A stretch of DNA of 64,000 nucleotides from Piezodorus guildinii (taxonomy: Eukaryota; Arthropoda; Insecta; Hemiptera; Pentatomidae): positions 147,808,439 through 147,872,438 of the forward strand of contig CM041292.1 of the NCBI GenBank assembly GCA_023052935.1. The letters run 5' to 3'. Both the position numbers and the translations under genes were made by a program. The notes beneath the pieces were generated by a model. The model ran no database searches and was not told where the DNA came from. It saw nothing but the letters and a program-made list of their open reading frames with translations. Every line of letters begins with the position of its first letter. Positions within the stretch are counted from its first letter, which is position 1. This document shows positions 1 to 12,415 of this stretch, in pieces.

Positions 1-1984
1 ACCTTCCATACTTACTTTCGTTCTATCTATTTTATACATGTATAGGCCAACATTGTTTATAATGTTTTTAATTATATCTAGATTATAATTTAATAATATA
101 TATATATATATATATATTTATTATTTTTTTTTTTTTTTTTAATTGGGCTATTAATAATTACTTAATCCGAAATATATATTTATTTAAAAAAAACGGTTAA
201 TAATAACAAGTAAATGGGATTCAAACTGTTTTTACATAACCAGAATCTGTCATTTAATGACATTATATAAATGCATAAATTCATATCACAGATTAATGCC
301 TTAAATATTTTCTCAAAATTTTATCTTTCCTTTTCACACACGTGTTTCAGTATATTAAAAAAATAAATATTTGATTTGAGGATTAAATAAAATTAGAGAA
401 ATTGGAGATTAATAAATCTCACCAAGTATAATTAGTTCTTTTTAGATAATATTTAGTAAGACTTATTGTAGCCAATGAACACCAATATGGACAAGTAGCA
501 GTGTGCTATGAGATGGAATGAAGGGTGAAATAATGATATAGTAATTATATAATGGAAAAGGAATAAGTCTTGAAAATGGGGAAACAGCCCCAAAACGTCG
601 ACTAGTATGAAAAACTGATAAAAAGCTTATGAAATAAAGTGATTGGGTGAGGAATGGAAGGCAGTGTGTGCTTTTTTCAATGTTTATAGTAAGACTTATT
701 GTATTTGTGTGCCAATGTTTAAACCTACATTGTGGACCTTCTATTATATATTACTTTAAAAATTATATTTTTTTAAATATTATATTACTTTAAAAAAAGA
801 ACTGATTTTGCTATTTCTCGTTTTCAATAATTATGTTATTTTTAAATAATACCGCCAAATAATACTTTAATATTATTCTTGTTTAAAAGTTTAATTATTT
901 ACATATCTTCCTTCATCTAGCTTTAATTATTTGCTTAGTTTCGTTTTATTAAATTCGATATTTCGCAAATTATTAAATTTAATTTGAAATTAAATTCGTT
1001 AAATAATTCGCATTCCAATATTATCGTTTTAGTTGTATGTCTGCTTCTAAATTTTATTACAGCCATCTTTTATAATTTTAATTTAATTTTATGTTTGTTT
1101 TTATAATTTATTACTGTCATCATAATCTTGTACTAAACTTGGTTTTAATTTTCTAATTTTATTGGTAATTATCTTGTTTCACTCATCCCCAATGTAGTCC
1201 GAACCATAGGCCCACAAATACATTAAGTGTTACTTATTAGTGTGGGTTTGTTTTTATAGATTGCACTCCCAACCATCTTTCTCATTAAAAATCTATTAAT
1301 AATAAAAAAAAAAAAATTTAAAAGGATGACAAATAGTGCCTATGCCAAAGCTTGTTTACGCTGTTTATGAGATGAAAAGGACTCAGGATTTCAAGTTTAA
1401 AGGAAACCAAATATAATACAACAAATAAATAATAAGAATATATTAATCATCGTTTTTAAGTAAATAAATATATTTTTAAATAATTATTTAAAATTATAAT
1501 TATAAATTAGTTTTAATCTTTGAACTTATTTTTTTTTTTACCACTGGTCTTTTTCATCATAAACGAAAAGATATCTTTATCTCCTAATAATTTATTTTTC
1601 TATAAAGTTTTAAAGGATATTTTGTTGCTTTTTCACTATCTGCAGATATAATTAAAATAAATTATACAACATCGCATTATGTTAAAAATATAAGAATTTG
1701 AAACATAATTAATTATCAATATTTTTTACGTTTTGGATTGTCATTTTATACGTGTTTTTTTCTAACCTAAATTTATTGTACAAAGCAATATATACAATAT
1801 AATAAATATGCCCTTACATCAATGGCAAATTACCCGATGGTAGAAGAAACAAAGGTTTCATTTTGTTTTGTTTTTCGTACATCGATTATGTACACTGCTT
1901 TATCCTTATTGCAATATTTGTTTTATAATTAATGTTTTTTTTTTCATTTTGTTTTGGTTATTTCCTATTTAACTAAGATTATAT
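1..1984. other. AT-rich 3' flank of UGT-1, no gene seen
   Basis: Very AT-rich, with homopolymer A/T runs and a short (TA)n tract near 95-115. I see no coding region, RNA gene or recognisable transposon domain. It lies downstream of the UGT-1 stop codon, so part may be 3' UTR or intergenic sequence. Confidence 0.5.
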
Positions 1985-1990
1985 TTTATT
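1985..1990 (-). terminator. candidate polyadenylation signal of UGT-1
   Basis: The minus strand reads AATAAA here, about 118 bases beyond the UGT-1 stop codon. The hexamer is common in AT-rich DNA, so only its position supports the call. Confidence 0.35.
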
Positions 1991-2107
1991 CAATAATTGT
2001 TATACACACATATATTTTGGTCCCATTATGTTCATCACTCATTTCAAAGTTTCGGACCCACTGAGGATGTGATAACGCAGTGTGATTCTCATCCAGCTAA
2101 AGACCTT

Positions 2108-2384
2108 TCATTGTTCTTTAAGCTTCTCTCTCCTTGAGATACCTCCAAGCTTTAGTAATGTCTTGAATAAAGTAGACAAAACGGTGACCATCACTACCAA
2201 AAGGACGAGGACTGTCAAAGCCAGGTCTAACATATGTAGTTCCAGAAAGTTCATGGAGGCTGATGCTGGAGTCAGAGCGTTTGGATATTTGATGGCGTGT
2301 TCCACCCAGTACACGGCATCTTCCAAGGCGCTCTGCTTGCGATCCCTTATCATCTCTGATCTCTTCATTATCCTTTCTTGGTAC
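2108..2384 (-). CDS. UGT-1 exon 5: C-terminal transmembrane exon
   Basis: Acceptor GATTTAG, then G TAC CAA, completing an Arg codon with exon 4. Encodes the UGT C-terminus: a basic segment (QERIMKRSEMIRDRK), the conserved AVYWVEHAIKYPNAL, a hydrophobic membrane anchor of about 20 residues (LALTVLVLLVVMVTVL) and a short cytosolic lysine-rich tail before the stop. In the family this tail keeps the enzyme in the ER membrane facing the lumen. The exon length fits the phases, and no disruption is seen. Confidence 0.85.
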
Positions 2385-3098
2385 CTAAATCAGGTAAAGA
2401 AATAATTAATACGTGACTGAAACATCTGAATGATATTTTTTTTCTGTTTGAAAAAAATTATTGATAGGATAAAAACCAAAAAAAAAGGCTCTTTACATGA
2501 ATATTCAAGTATTATTTAAATATTGCTAAAGAACTATCATATTTTTTTTTAATTTTAATAAAACTACCCAACATTAAAGTTTATAATATGACCAATAAGT
2601 TGAAATTCGAATTTGAAAATAAGGCTATATATAAAACAGTCCAATCAGATTACAAATAAATTATTATCAACTCAGTAAACCTAATTCTTGTTATTACCAA
2701 TATATTAATCTGAATATCTAATCACAGAATGTTCATTTGAATCCCTATTTAAAATAAAGTTTAAATTATAACAAAGGAACTTTTAAAATTTATTAGCATA
2801 GGTATAAATCTGTATAGATCATTGAATAATTGCAATTTTTGTATAAAACATTTATTTAGGTTCATCGTTTTTCGCCACACTTCATTAGATTATGAAATTA
2901 GGTACGTATTAAAGCTTTCGTTTTTAATCTTCTCTATCCAATCATTCATTACTAGTCCGAAGATTTGTTGGTTTTTTAACTTAAATAGTTAAACGTATTC
3001 TGTCATAGTATATCTTTTTTTTAACCACCGTAGGATGGTTGATTTTTTTAAATACTCCCAGAAAATGTTAATAAATGTGAATAGGAGTGTTTCTATTC

Positions 3099-3143
<45 letters not shown>

Positions 3144-4286
3144 TGAGAGGGAGGGAGAGGGGGGGGTGGGAGAGAGGGGTATTATTATTTTTCAATATAA
3201 CTTTAATTTTCTTTCATAACCCCTTAATTTCTGTTCGAGTAGCTACAATGATGGAAGATTCTCTTTTATTCTGCAAAGATGCATTATAAGAAGTTACATA
3301 AAGGTATATGTATATGTATAATATGTATATAAGATATATGTAAATTAGGAAAAAAAATAAAATTATAAACGTGAATTATAAAATTTTTACTGAAAATAAA
3401 AGTCAGCCAAAAGCACCCGCAAACTTTTTGTTTTTAGCGATGCTATAAATACATACATTTATTTGTTAGAAAATGAAGCGCCTCCCTCACCCTAAACGTT
3501 AAGTAGTTGCTGTTGACTTTCTATTAGTTTGTCGGCTACACTTTGTCTGAAAGCTTTAAGGTCCTTGATAATATTCCAGAAAGTACTCTTAAATATTTTT
3601 ATGTAAATTAAAAATAACCTTTCAAGCTGTTACTTTTTGCATCCTCAACTACTTTATTAAGGGAGAGTATGGTAATCGTTCGGAATAAACTTTCTGAGAT
3701 CTTATTTAATTCACATCTCTTAAGGTCCTTTGAGTACTCAATTCAATTATGAAATTTCTTTCGCATTCTAAGGCCGGGCCGTTTTTCAATAATATTTTCT
3801 GTAATTTGTTAAACTTTATTATTACTATATTTAATACATTTTGGTGACTAAATAAATTGTTTATTCGTGCAATATTAATTAATTAAATGATTCATCTAGG
3901 AAATCATATCCAACAGGTAGTATATGCTTGCTCAGCACAGCTTTAATATTTTCATAAATAACTGCTAACAATTCACATAAAAAATAAAAACGCTAATAAA
4001 TGCGCAAAACTGAAATAACTTCAGCCAACTAAATCAAAAGCTTTTCTTTTAATAGTTAATAATAAAGAGAATTGTTTGGGGTTGTAATGTATGTCATTTG
4101 TCGAAAATCTTTATTATTACAATGAATATATGTTTTAAAAAACGACAAGAAACAAAAATTAAGGCTATCAAATTTTACATCAGTTTAGTTACAAATGTTT
4201 AATCAAAATCTTTAGAGCCTACACATGAGAAAATATTTAAAAGGTGTGAAAATTATGGTATAAAGTATCACTTCCACTCGGGCGTA
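2385..4286 (-). other. UGT-1 intron 4, proximal part
   Basis: AT-rich intronic sequence. It contains a (GA)n microsatellite and a G-rich stretch near 3150-3175. No transposon domain or gene is recognised. Confidence 0.4.
3102..3141 (+). repeat. (GA)n microsatellite
   Basis: About 20 perfect GA units, followed by a purine-rich imperfect extension to about 3178. Confidence 0.9.
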
Positions 4287-4560
4287 TTTTCTCTCTTTTT
4301 TTTAAAAATATTTTTATTGAAATTTACAACTGCATTTTGTAATATAACAAGTAAATATGCTGGTAATAATAAAGTACACGAAAAAACATGAAAAGAAAAT
4401 TCCCATTGGCACCACTCCACTTGGTAATCTAAACTGGTAATCTCGATGCCATCTTCTTTTCAGACCCCTCGGAGGATTGTCAGAAATAGAATAGGAAGCA
4501 AGGATTAAACTAGTGGGTTAGGGTGGGAGTGGAGTTTGTCACGGAAGGATTGATACCTGG
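4287..4560 (-). mobile_element. Jockey-type LINE 3' end, 5'-truncated
   Basis: T-rich at the left (poly-A on the minus strand), then sequence very similar to the 3' UTR of the Jockey fragment at 61935-62985, including the block around CCATTGGC-ACTCCACT-GGTAATCTAAAC. Flanks GTATTTTCTCT and GTATATTTCTCT look like a slightly decayed target-site duplication. It lies within UGT-1 intron 4. Confidence 0.65.
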
Positions 4561-5259
4561 TATATTTCTCTTAAATATGATATTTTATACGACTTTTTGT
4601 TTTCGTAACCATCACGTAGCACACACAAACACAGTACTTTTCTAGTGACTCGGTTATTGGAATTCGAAAATTTTCAAGATCGCGATACTTTTCCTTACTA
4701 TTATTTCATACATAAGTGAGAAAAATTAAAATTAATTTTGTATATCGTTTACCTTCCACGGCCTTAATATAAAATAGATTCAGTGTTAAAATAAAATAAA
4801 AAAATTATTGCATCAAAAATAATTCTACGATCGTGAATTAAAAAATCTGTGTTAATTATGGAGTATAAAAGCAGATAATACATTTTTATAATTCATCTTA
4901 CTACCAAACAAATCAAGAACCAAGCCGAAAGACATAAATGTTATTCGTAATATTGCCTGGGGAGGTAGCCAGGATGGTCGAAACATATATATTAGAGCTG
5001 TACCCAGTGGGCAGCGTGCCATATCCTTCGGCCAAGATCAGAGGCACACTGGAGCGGTTAAAACATGGCGGAGGAAATGGTGTTTGTGTGGCTTACTCCT
5101 ATCTCCCCTCCTATATTAACTCCTCAAGCGGTTAATGGCCGGGAAAAAAATTACGTATGAGAAGAACCAAATCCTTACAATGGATATCCAGAATATATTT
5201 CTCACTAACCAATATTCTTATTATAACAAAAAAAAAAGTGATTTGAGTTCTACTCTTGC
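4561..5259 (-). other. UGT-1 intron 4, distal part
   Basis: I see no repeat or coding family here. The open frames on the plus strand within 4938-5135 resemble nothing I recognise. Confidence 0.35.
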
Positions 5260-5478
5260 CTTTTGTTTTGCAGTACTTCTCTTACAGCCCATTCTATTGA
5301 AGCTTCAGTCAAATTCTTCAAGAAAGATGAACACCAATACCAACTTCTTGTGCCCAAATTACGTTTTTCGGTTGGTCTCCGTAGAAAGGGATCCCTACAA
5401 TAGGTACCCCGTGGTAAACAGTCTCTATAAGGCTCATGTAACCACCATGAGTTATAAAAAGGATGCAGTTCTTGTGAG
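5260..5478 (-). CDS. UGT-1 exon 4: UGT signature motif, one frame shift, GC donor
   Basis: Contains the UGT signature region: HKNCILFITHGG, then SLIETVYHGVPIVGIPF, then DQPKN. In the family these residues bind the UDP-sugar. The acceptor is TTTTTAG. The exon ends AAAAG|gcaaga, a GC donor where UGT-2 has AG|gtatat; the phase (2) is the same and joins exon 5 as Arg-Tyr. The length is 219 and the phases require 220. The break lies directly after the codons for GVHLS near 5322-5330, where one base is missing; KNLTEASIEWAV follows in the next frame. A partial second copy of this exon lies 300 bases upstream on the coding strand (5775-5840). Confidence 0.8.
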
Positions 5479-5687
5479 CTAAAAATAATAATTAAGTATT
5501 AACATTCCAGTAGATACGTCAATAATTGAATTATTAGACGCTATCTAAAATTAAAATTTAGTCAATATCGCTCAAGTTCCTCGGACATATATTGACGGTT
5601 AAAAATCAATAGTCACTCCAATATTTCATTTTCTAACAATTCTTTACTCAATCAGAACCTTGGCCTTAGGACCTTCTAACATTTGTT

Positions 5688-5689
<2 letters not shown>

Positions 5690-5774
<85 letters not shown>
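5690..5774. repeat. (TA)n microsatellite
   Basis: More than 40 TA units. Together with a second (TA)n tract at 5842-5872 it brackets the UGT exon remnant. Confidence 0.95.
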
Positions 5775-5777
<3 letters not shown>

Positions 5778-5840
5778 GAAAGATGAACACCAATACCGAC
5801 TTCTTGTTCCCAAATTATGTTTTTCGGATGTTTTCGGTTG
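5775..5840 (-). pseudogene. remnant of a second UGT signature exon
   Basis: The minus strand reads, in frame, PKNIIWEQEVGIGVHLS, nearly identical to PKNVIWAQEVGIGVHLS of UGT-1 exon 4. About 60 bases align at roughly 90 percent by eye. Both ends run straight into (TA)n tracts, so the rest of the exon, its splice sites and the HTHGG-type motif are absent. It sits in UGT-1 intron 3 as a decayed exon duplication, or a trace of a third UGT gene. Confidence 0.75.

Positions 5841-5841
<1 letters not shown>

Positions 5842-5872
<31 letters not shown>
5842..5872. repeat. (TA)n microsatellite
   Basis: Perfect TA run on the other side of the exon remnant. Confidence 0.9.
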
Positions 5873-5879
<7 letters not shown>

Positions 5880-5984
5880 ATATATTCATTCATTATTTAT
5901 AAATATTCATCATAATCAAATTCACTCATTTCTGTCACTTTTGCCCTTATGGACAGTGTGTTACACGAATATCTCACAATGACA

Positions 5985-6810
5985 CAATTTTCCCGTCTTC
6001 CTATTTTCATTTAACAAAATTTGTGTAACCGACTTTGTTCCCGAATATCTTTCTGTCTCCTTTCATTTGCATGTTGATCCCCAACTGTCTGAAGTCTTCC
6101 TCAATTTATTTATACCGATTTGTTCTTTTGGGTTGAACTGTTAAACTGGTGATGAACAACATCAAAGATTCTCTTTGTAAGTCTGGTGTTGTTCCATTCT
6201 CTGTATGTGCGTTTTTCTGATTATGTCTGTGATTCTGTCAGTGTTGTGTTTATAGCTCATTGGTAGGTATTTTCATCCAGATGCCATCTTTATGTATTCG
6301 CCAATTACTTTCCTGAGAATTTTACGTTCTATTTTTTCTATTTCTATGATGCCGGATGCATTGATGTAGTTGTTCTTACGAATACAGTACTTCTGGCATA
6401 CGACTGTTTTGTAATGTATAAGTTTTTCCTTACTTGACGAAGCTTTTCTTATTGTAACGTCACCATGTGAGTTTGAATGCCTTCGTTCCATGCTGGATTT
6501 CTTGTTTTGTCCTCCTATTTGTATTCCCCTAAATACCCAATTTTTACGACATTTTTTAACGGAGCCATACATCGTGAGCATGTTGTGTATATTGTTGGTC
6601 TGTCTTCTCATAAGATATCTGTAGACCTTTTTTGCCGAATATTTCATGCAAGCGTTCCATTGCTCGCTTTGCCTCTTGTGGGTTATTGTTGAGTATGGTT
6701 AAGTCATCTGCAAACGCCAGACACTTTATGATTGTTCTTGTTTCGAATGTCCTTCCCAGCAGCATTCCTTTAAATTGTTCCTCTCACTGCTTGACAATTT
6801 GGTGAGTACA
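5985..6810 (-). mobile_element. RTE-type LINE fragment, RT C-terminal part
   Basis: Minus-strand frames show CLAFADDLTILNN, an FADD reverse-transcriptase active-site motif in an RTE-like context. This is followed by EAKRAMERLHEIFGKKGL and, in another frame, IEKIERKILRKVIG. Frames are broken, so it is inactive. It lies in UGT-1 intron 3. Confidence 0.7.
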
Positions 6811-7411
6811 CTATATATAGTGTATATATCTAAATCTCTAATCTGATTACATCTAAAAAGCACACCATTCCTTGAAAAGGATGTTGGAAAATTTAAGGTC
6901 TTCAAATGTTCATATTTAATTCACTTCCATTCACTCATTCAAGAATACTAAAACTTTTTTTTTCTGTAACATTAAAAAAGTTATACTAAAACAGAAAGAA
7001 AAAATTCTGGATTCCAGCGAAAAATAATAAATAATATAGGTTGAATAAAATATTACTTAATATTTCCTAAAATTTATACAGTACCGGATATAATATTGCA
7101 AATCATAATCTTAATTTTATTTGAATATTATATTTTATGTAATTTGACTTTATCATTGAAAACTGTATATATTGTGTGAATGTGATCTCTCATTACTAAT
7201 ACTAATGTTCATATAGAAACAAATTGTAATATATCTCAATAAATAAATATTAAAATATTTATATAATTTTAAGGCGCGTGCAGCTAACAGTAACCTACTC
7301 TTCAATAACATTGTACGCGACTCTGCTCTTCATTACAAGATGGACGAACGGAAGTTCCAATTCACAAAGTAAAAATTATCAAAGTATCTATTAAATTTGA
7401 ATGTTACTTAC
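6811..7411 (-). other. UGT-1 intron 3, remainder
   Basis: AT-rich and unassigned; no domain or repeat family recognised. Confidence 0.35.
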
Positions 7412-7635
7412 CTAATATATCCTGTTGTGGGAACTTCTTCATGATCATTACATTAGGTGGCAGAGGTTTTTCGAAGTCAGCTTCCCACTTCATTAAAACC
7501 CTCTGCTGGAGCTTGCTGAATGCGAATAGAAAAGTCAAGAAACAATTCACTCATGACATCTGACACAGCGAGGTTCAAGCCTAGTGACATGTATATTACT
7601 CCGTCCTCGGCTCCATCCATGTATGCTCTCAGTTC
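7412..7635 (-). CDS. UGT-1 exon 3: start of UDP-sugar-binding domain, one frame shift
   Basis: Acceptor ATACAG, donor TTAG|gtaagt. Starts with ELRAYMDGAEDGVIYMSLG, the conserved segment that opens the nucleotide-sugar half (compare DLQKFMDEAVHGVIYFSFG in UGT-2). It ends with KKFPQQDIL. A frame shift lies near 7530-7540 in a TTTT run: either one extra base or two missing, because the length 224 must become 1 modulo 3. The last base plus the first two of exon 4 form an Ala codon, so the exons join as DILAHKNC. The exon is 3 to 6 bases shorter than its UGT-2 counterpart, depending on which way the shift is resolved. Confidence 0.8.
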
Positions 7636-8574
7636 CTGTATAAAAGCAAAAATTGTCTTTTAAAATAAGAAATGTACAAATTCCACAAATTGAAAGATAT
7701 TTGTGTAATTTTAACACTTATATTTAATGTAAAAAAACATTTAACACTTTAGTAGCGGTGATCCGGCATTGAGGTCGTGTTTTAGATAAAATAAAAGATG
7801 AATGTTGTAGCAGTCGTATATAAAATAAGATAAACAAATTTCAACGTGTTTGCAAAAATAATAAATTTCAAATTGATAGTTAATATAATATGCAGCTGTT
7901 TGATTTTATATCGAGGGGAAAGGATCTTACCTTCATAACTTAGCACACTAAGCTCCATCTACAAAGTCATTCCTTAAGCTGTTTGCTTCTTGTATCTATA
8001 CCAGTATATATCACGGTGTATATGTTATGTATAATCTCATAAACTTACTATAGCTTTGATATTTAACATGTTTGCTTGCTACTTACTCAACATTTATCTT
8101 AAACTATCCATTAATTCAAGAACTCTATGCTATTGAAATTTAGTTCCGGAGATATCACATAACAATAAATTCTATGGTGACTTTATAGAGGTACGGTGTC
8201 CTAACACACGTTATTTTAAAATAAAAAAAAAAATAAAAATTTGCAAAACATTTATAGAAAAACATCCTGAATTATAGTGTATAAAATTGGCATAACTAAG
8301 TCCAACGAGAATAAATGTAATCGTGTTTTATCTTAGACATACATTTGAATATTCTTATCCGAATTTAACCGGCGTTTGCTTAGATAAAAAATGGTTGTAA
8401 AGAAAAACAATTGGATTTTTTTTTTAATTTTTCTACAGAAAGAAATCTTAAATTATAATTTTGTGACATTTATTTTATTTTTAAAAATTTATTTCAAGAT
8501 AAAAATGAAAGGGAATAGTTAAAATCAAAGATAAAACGTCTATAGCACAAACATTTTTAATTTTAGATCCATCA

Positions 8575-8860
8575 CAGCAGACTCAAACAAAAAGAAACTG
8601 CTCGTCGCTTTAAGTTACTCCAACACTTAATAGATAGTAGCTCTAACCTTCAACTAAACTACGAAAGGCTCATCTATACTAAAATCATAAGGTCAAACTT
8701 AGATTGCAGAGTTCAGCTTTGGGGTTAAACTAAACTATCGTATCCTTGTCGTACCCACCCCTTACAAACCAAATTCCTTCCTAAAATCCTCAGCGCTCCT
8801 TACTTCGTCACGTATAAACTTATTCATAAAGAATTAATGCTCCATATGTTGCTGATTTGG
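8575..8860 (+). mobile_element. Jockey-type LINE fragment, ORF2 C-terminus
   Basis: Plus-strand reading gives YERLIYTKIIRSNLDCRVQLWG, then LPKILSAPYFVTYKLIHKEL, the region after the RT domain in Jockey ORF2 (compare the same segments in the elements at 44-48 kb and 19-24 kb). It contains stops and no 3' tail. Confidence 0.7.
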
Positions 8861-8867
8861 TCCTATA

Positions 8868-9001
8868 AATTCTAGATTTTAATGCGAAAAAAAAAATCAA
8901 GTTAGCTGGTTTCATTCTTTGTAATGAGAGATTTTCACGCTTCTAGTAATATTTCCTATAATGGATACCTTCAGTACCTTTTGGAAACCAACGTCTCAAT
9001 T
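8868..9001. mobile_element. TIR-element end (family of 52361-52681)
   Basis: Matches the right end of the MITE at 52361-52681: GCTAGATTTAAATGCGAAAA-like sequence, AGATTTTCACGCTTC, then AGTACCTTTTGGAAACCAAC and the terminal CGTCTCAATT. No left terminus was found, so the copy is truncated. UGT-1 intron 2. Confidence 0.65.
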
Positions 9002-11284
9002 GACGAAGTATAGAAGGAAAGGAAATAAATAAATTATATACCAACAAAATTTATATGTAATCATTTTTCTTTAAAACCACATAGCTCCAAAACAGTAGCT
9101 CCTAGCGACAAATGTTATGTTCGGAAATAACTACAAATTTTGAATGCGAGACACACCAACAGAGTTATTTAGACACAGAGCGTCTCAATATAAAACTAAA
9201 TAAATTAAATGAAGCAAAAAGTGTTGTTGTTTTTTATCCGAGCTAGTATAGCCCTTTGTTTAGGAATACGAATACCGTATGTATGTCCTACCGACAAATT
9301 TTATTTTAAAAAATATTCTCCATTTAATTTCTCACTCAGTAACTTTTATCGAATTTTCGCACTGAACAACACTATGCTAGAGCGTGTCAAAACGAGAGGG
9401 GAAACACTTTACACGATAAAATTTGCACATCTCTTGCCAAAATAATTATTATTGTTTAAAAAAAAATCGCGAATAATTATAAAAAAGAAAAGAAAAAAAT
9501 TTAAATGTCACCCATAACTCAGTTATTTTTTAAGATAAAGAAAAATATTACAGAGTTTTAGAATAAGTAAAGCGCGATAAAAAATCCATCAAAAATCGGT
9601 TATTATTGAAGATATAGAAAAATCGAAGATTTTCGTTATTATGAAAACGCGATGAACAATCTGGAAAAAAAAAAGTTAAAAAAAATTATCTTATATGGTG
9701 GAATTCCCTGATAACTCGGTTATTATTCAAGATAAAAATAAAATGCAAGGTGTTTTGGAATTAGGAAATTTTATTCGAACGAAAAGAAATTAAAATAGTA
9801 ACGCAGTAATGTATAAATGCTTTTGGTTTATTAATCTTAATGAACCTTTGTAACCGACAAAAAAAACAAAACAAAATAAATAATTTTCTACCCACAAAAT
9901 TTGAGAGCTTACGTTTCAAGATACGTAGAATCCTAATAACGAATAAAAAAAAAAAAAATCCGGTTCTCCTAATTAAAAAATCCATACATTTATTTGGCTT
10001 TTAGCTCCACTTGATAGAAATTTAAATTTTCGACGAATTGAAGAAATAATCATTGAAACTGGTTAAGATATTGTTTCTTGAAATCAGCGGTAGTGATATG
10101 ATATTATCCTTTGAATGATTGCTTTTCATATTACTTAATTGCCTATCATCAACTATATAAACAGTTGTACCCTAATATTGTAATTTGATAATAATAAACC
10201 ATTGTTTAATTATTTGCAGCGTTTTTATGATAATTATTTTAACCAGTAACATTGTTACACAGCCTACGAAAATTGCGGAGATTCGAAACTTTTATATTAC
10301 ATTTATCAATAACTTATTTTGTGGTCGAGAAAAGAAAAAAAAACATAATTCTATAGTGTCACTTATAGTGAAATCACTTATAAAGTCCTTACCACAGGAC
10401 TTAGTTAAGATACTTTAGTTTCTATGCTCGTCACCTGAAGATGGCAGGCGACCTATTAACTAGTTTCTTCACTGCTTTGAAAATGACGGCTTGTGAAAAC
10501 TGTTACGACCAAAAAAAGAAAGTTTGAGACCTGCAAAATTTATATCCTTTACCGAGTTATCGCCACCTTCCTATTTAAATATTAATTATTAATCTTCTTG
10601 TTGAATTTTCTTTTGTTTTTGGTTTGACAAGTCCCTAATATTTTAAGTATTTTTTCAATTCCATTATAAATGAAATAATATGATTTTAGTCAAAAAAGCA
10701 CAATGAAACATAGAATAAAGAAAGTGCTTAACTGCAAAAAATACTTTTAGTATACAAATGTTACAGAAGAAGAAGGTATTCCCATTGGGATCTGCTGCTC
10801 AACTTCGCTGAGTTGCTATGAGTACACAGCATACCGGAGCAATCCTGAAGACAATTTTTAAAGAAAAAATAGAGGAAGAAATACTGCCAAATAGAAATAC
10901 ATTATTGGTCATTTCGAAATTGCTCATGGACATATATAAATCCAGCCTAGCCTCAATATATGTGGTGATGCAGGATATCCGTAACCGATTCAGTAGCACT
11001 TAAAATGTTATGTTCATGTTCAGTTCATTAGGTGAGGGAGTATCGGTCGTGTGTGAGGGCAGGCAACATCTGTTTTCCCTTTTTCCACTCTGTAGCAACT
11101 ATACGGAGGAACTGGTTGGAATTTATAAAAGTTTAAGTGTTATTCATCCGACTATAACAAGTAGGATTATTTGCACCGAATCCTTACGGCCTTGCTCAGC
11201 TTGAGACACCCTTTCTCCTCCGACTCTCTTATTCAAAATATTATTTTATCATGGCAGTTCACAATAGTTTCTAATAGTTCAGTT
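9002..11284 (-). other. UGT-1 intron 2, middle part
   Basis: AT-rich sequence with no recognised coding family. Short open frames are present, but none has a domain I can name. Confidence 0.35.
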
Positions 11285-11862
11285 TTTCGTTTGGTTACCG
11301 AGCCTCTGCGGTATAGTTGGCAATGAACTTGCAGATCGTGCAGCCAAAGAAGCAATAGCAGATGGCATTCCGTTCATTGGTGTGTCTGTTTGCGACTTTG
11401 TGTCGGTCATCAAGCAGCGAACTCGGTCGAAGAGGGGACAGATTTGGCACGACACTACAGACAAAAAGTTAAGGGAAATAAGAAGGGACTTGGGAATCTC
11501 CCATTGGCATTCGTCCCTACGAAAAAAGCGAAAGGAAGAGGTTATCCTGGCGCGCCTGCGCATAGGAGACACCCGACTAACGCACGGACATCTTATGGCA
11601 TAAGAACTTTCTACGGACTGCCCAACATGCGATTGCCCGATTACTGTGAAGCACGTTTTGACAGAGTGTAGGGCTTATGATACTCACAGAGCTCATTTTG
11701 CAATTGACACTGACTTACCTACCGTTCTACAAGACAACTACAAAACCTTATCACTTCCTACAACAGACTATAATATTTAATCCGTTTATCATAGTGATTT
11801 AAGGCGAAAATAACTCAAGTGGTTTACGCCTACGACATAAAAAAAAAACATAACATAACATA
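11285..11862 (+). mobile_element. I/R1-group LINE 3' end with RNase H and zinc-knuckle tail
   Basis: Plus strand: GNELADRAAKEA is the end of an RNase H domain. The frame runs through HWHSSLRKKRKEEVILARLR and THGHLM to CPTCDCPITVKHVLTEC, a Cys/His knuckle typical of I, R1 and related clades. One in-frame TAA breaks it near 11601. It ends with an A-rich (CATAA)n tail. 5'-truncated; lies in UGT-1 intron 2. Confidence 0.75.
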
Positions 11863-12415
11863 AATTCCCCATTGCACCGATTCCAATATGATCGAAAGAG
11901 GATAAATCGAAGCCGAGTCAGTTATATTTAGATTTAAATCGTACGGCAAATCATAGCTTCATATTTTTGAGCCCCACTAGCATTGTAAGAAACTATTTAT
12001 TGTTTTTATGATGTTTTCAATTTAAAATTATATTGAAAATTTAATTGGAATATAAAATTTACTCTGAACATATCTATATATAGATTCTACTATATAAAAA
12101 GCATACCTACTTCTATACATAATGTGTTTTTATCAGTACACTAAAACGGAGAATATATTAAAACTAATGTCTTTACTTACGGAATAAAATAAGCAGTAAG
12201 TAAACGGTTCTTTTACCGTCACTGGCACGATGAATTTATATTTATATCCAAACTGTATAATATTGTATTATTATCAACTAATAATAGTTGTTTCATTAAA
12301 TCATAGTAATGTCAAAATAATGTTTGATTACTACAACCTTATCATATGATTTAAATATTAGAATAATTGTACATAACTTTGTAAAAGTAGATATTTGGGA
12401 AAAAAATATTCTTAC
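11863..12415 (-). other. UGT-1 intron 2, exon-2-proximal part
   Basis: Unassigned AT-rich sequence up to the exon 2 donor. Confidence 0.35.

Noticed and set aside
3102..3141. CRISPR-like or regulatory GAGA array
   Set aside because: Simple GA microsatellite inside an intron; no spacer structure and no adjacent promoter.
5135..5482. Plus-strand open frame of 115 codons
   Set aside because: It is the antisense shadow of UGT-1 exon 4; the minus strand carries the conserved UGT signature.
5666..5982. Open frames on both strands rich in alternating Ile-Tyr
   Set aside because: Translation of (TA)n microsatellites. Only the central 60 bases carry a real (decayed) UGT segment.
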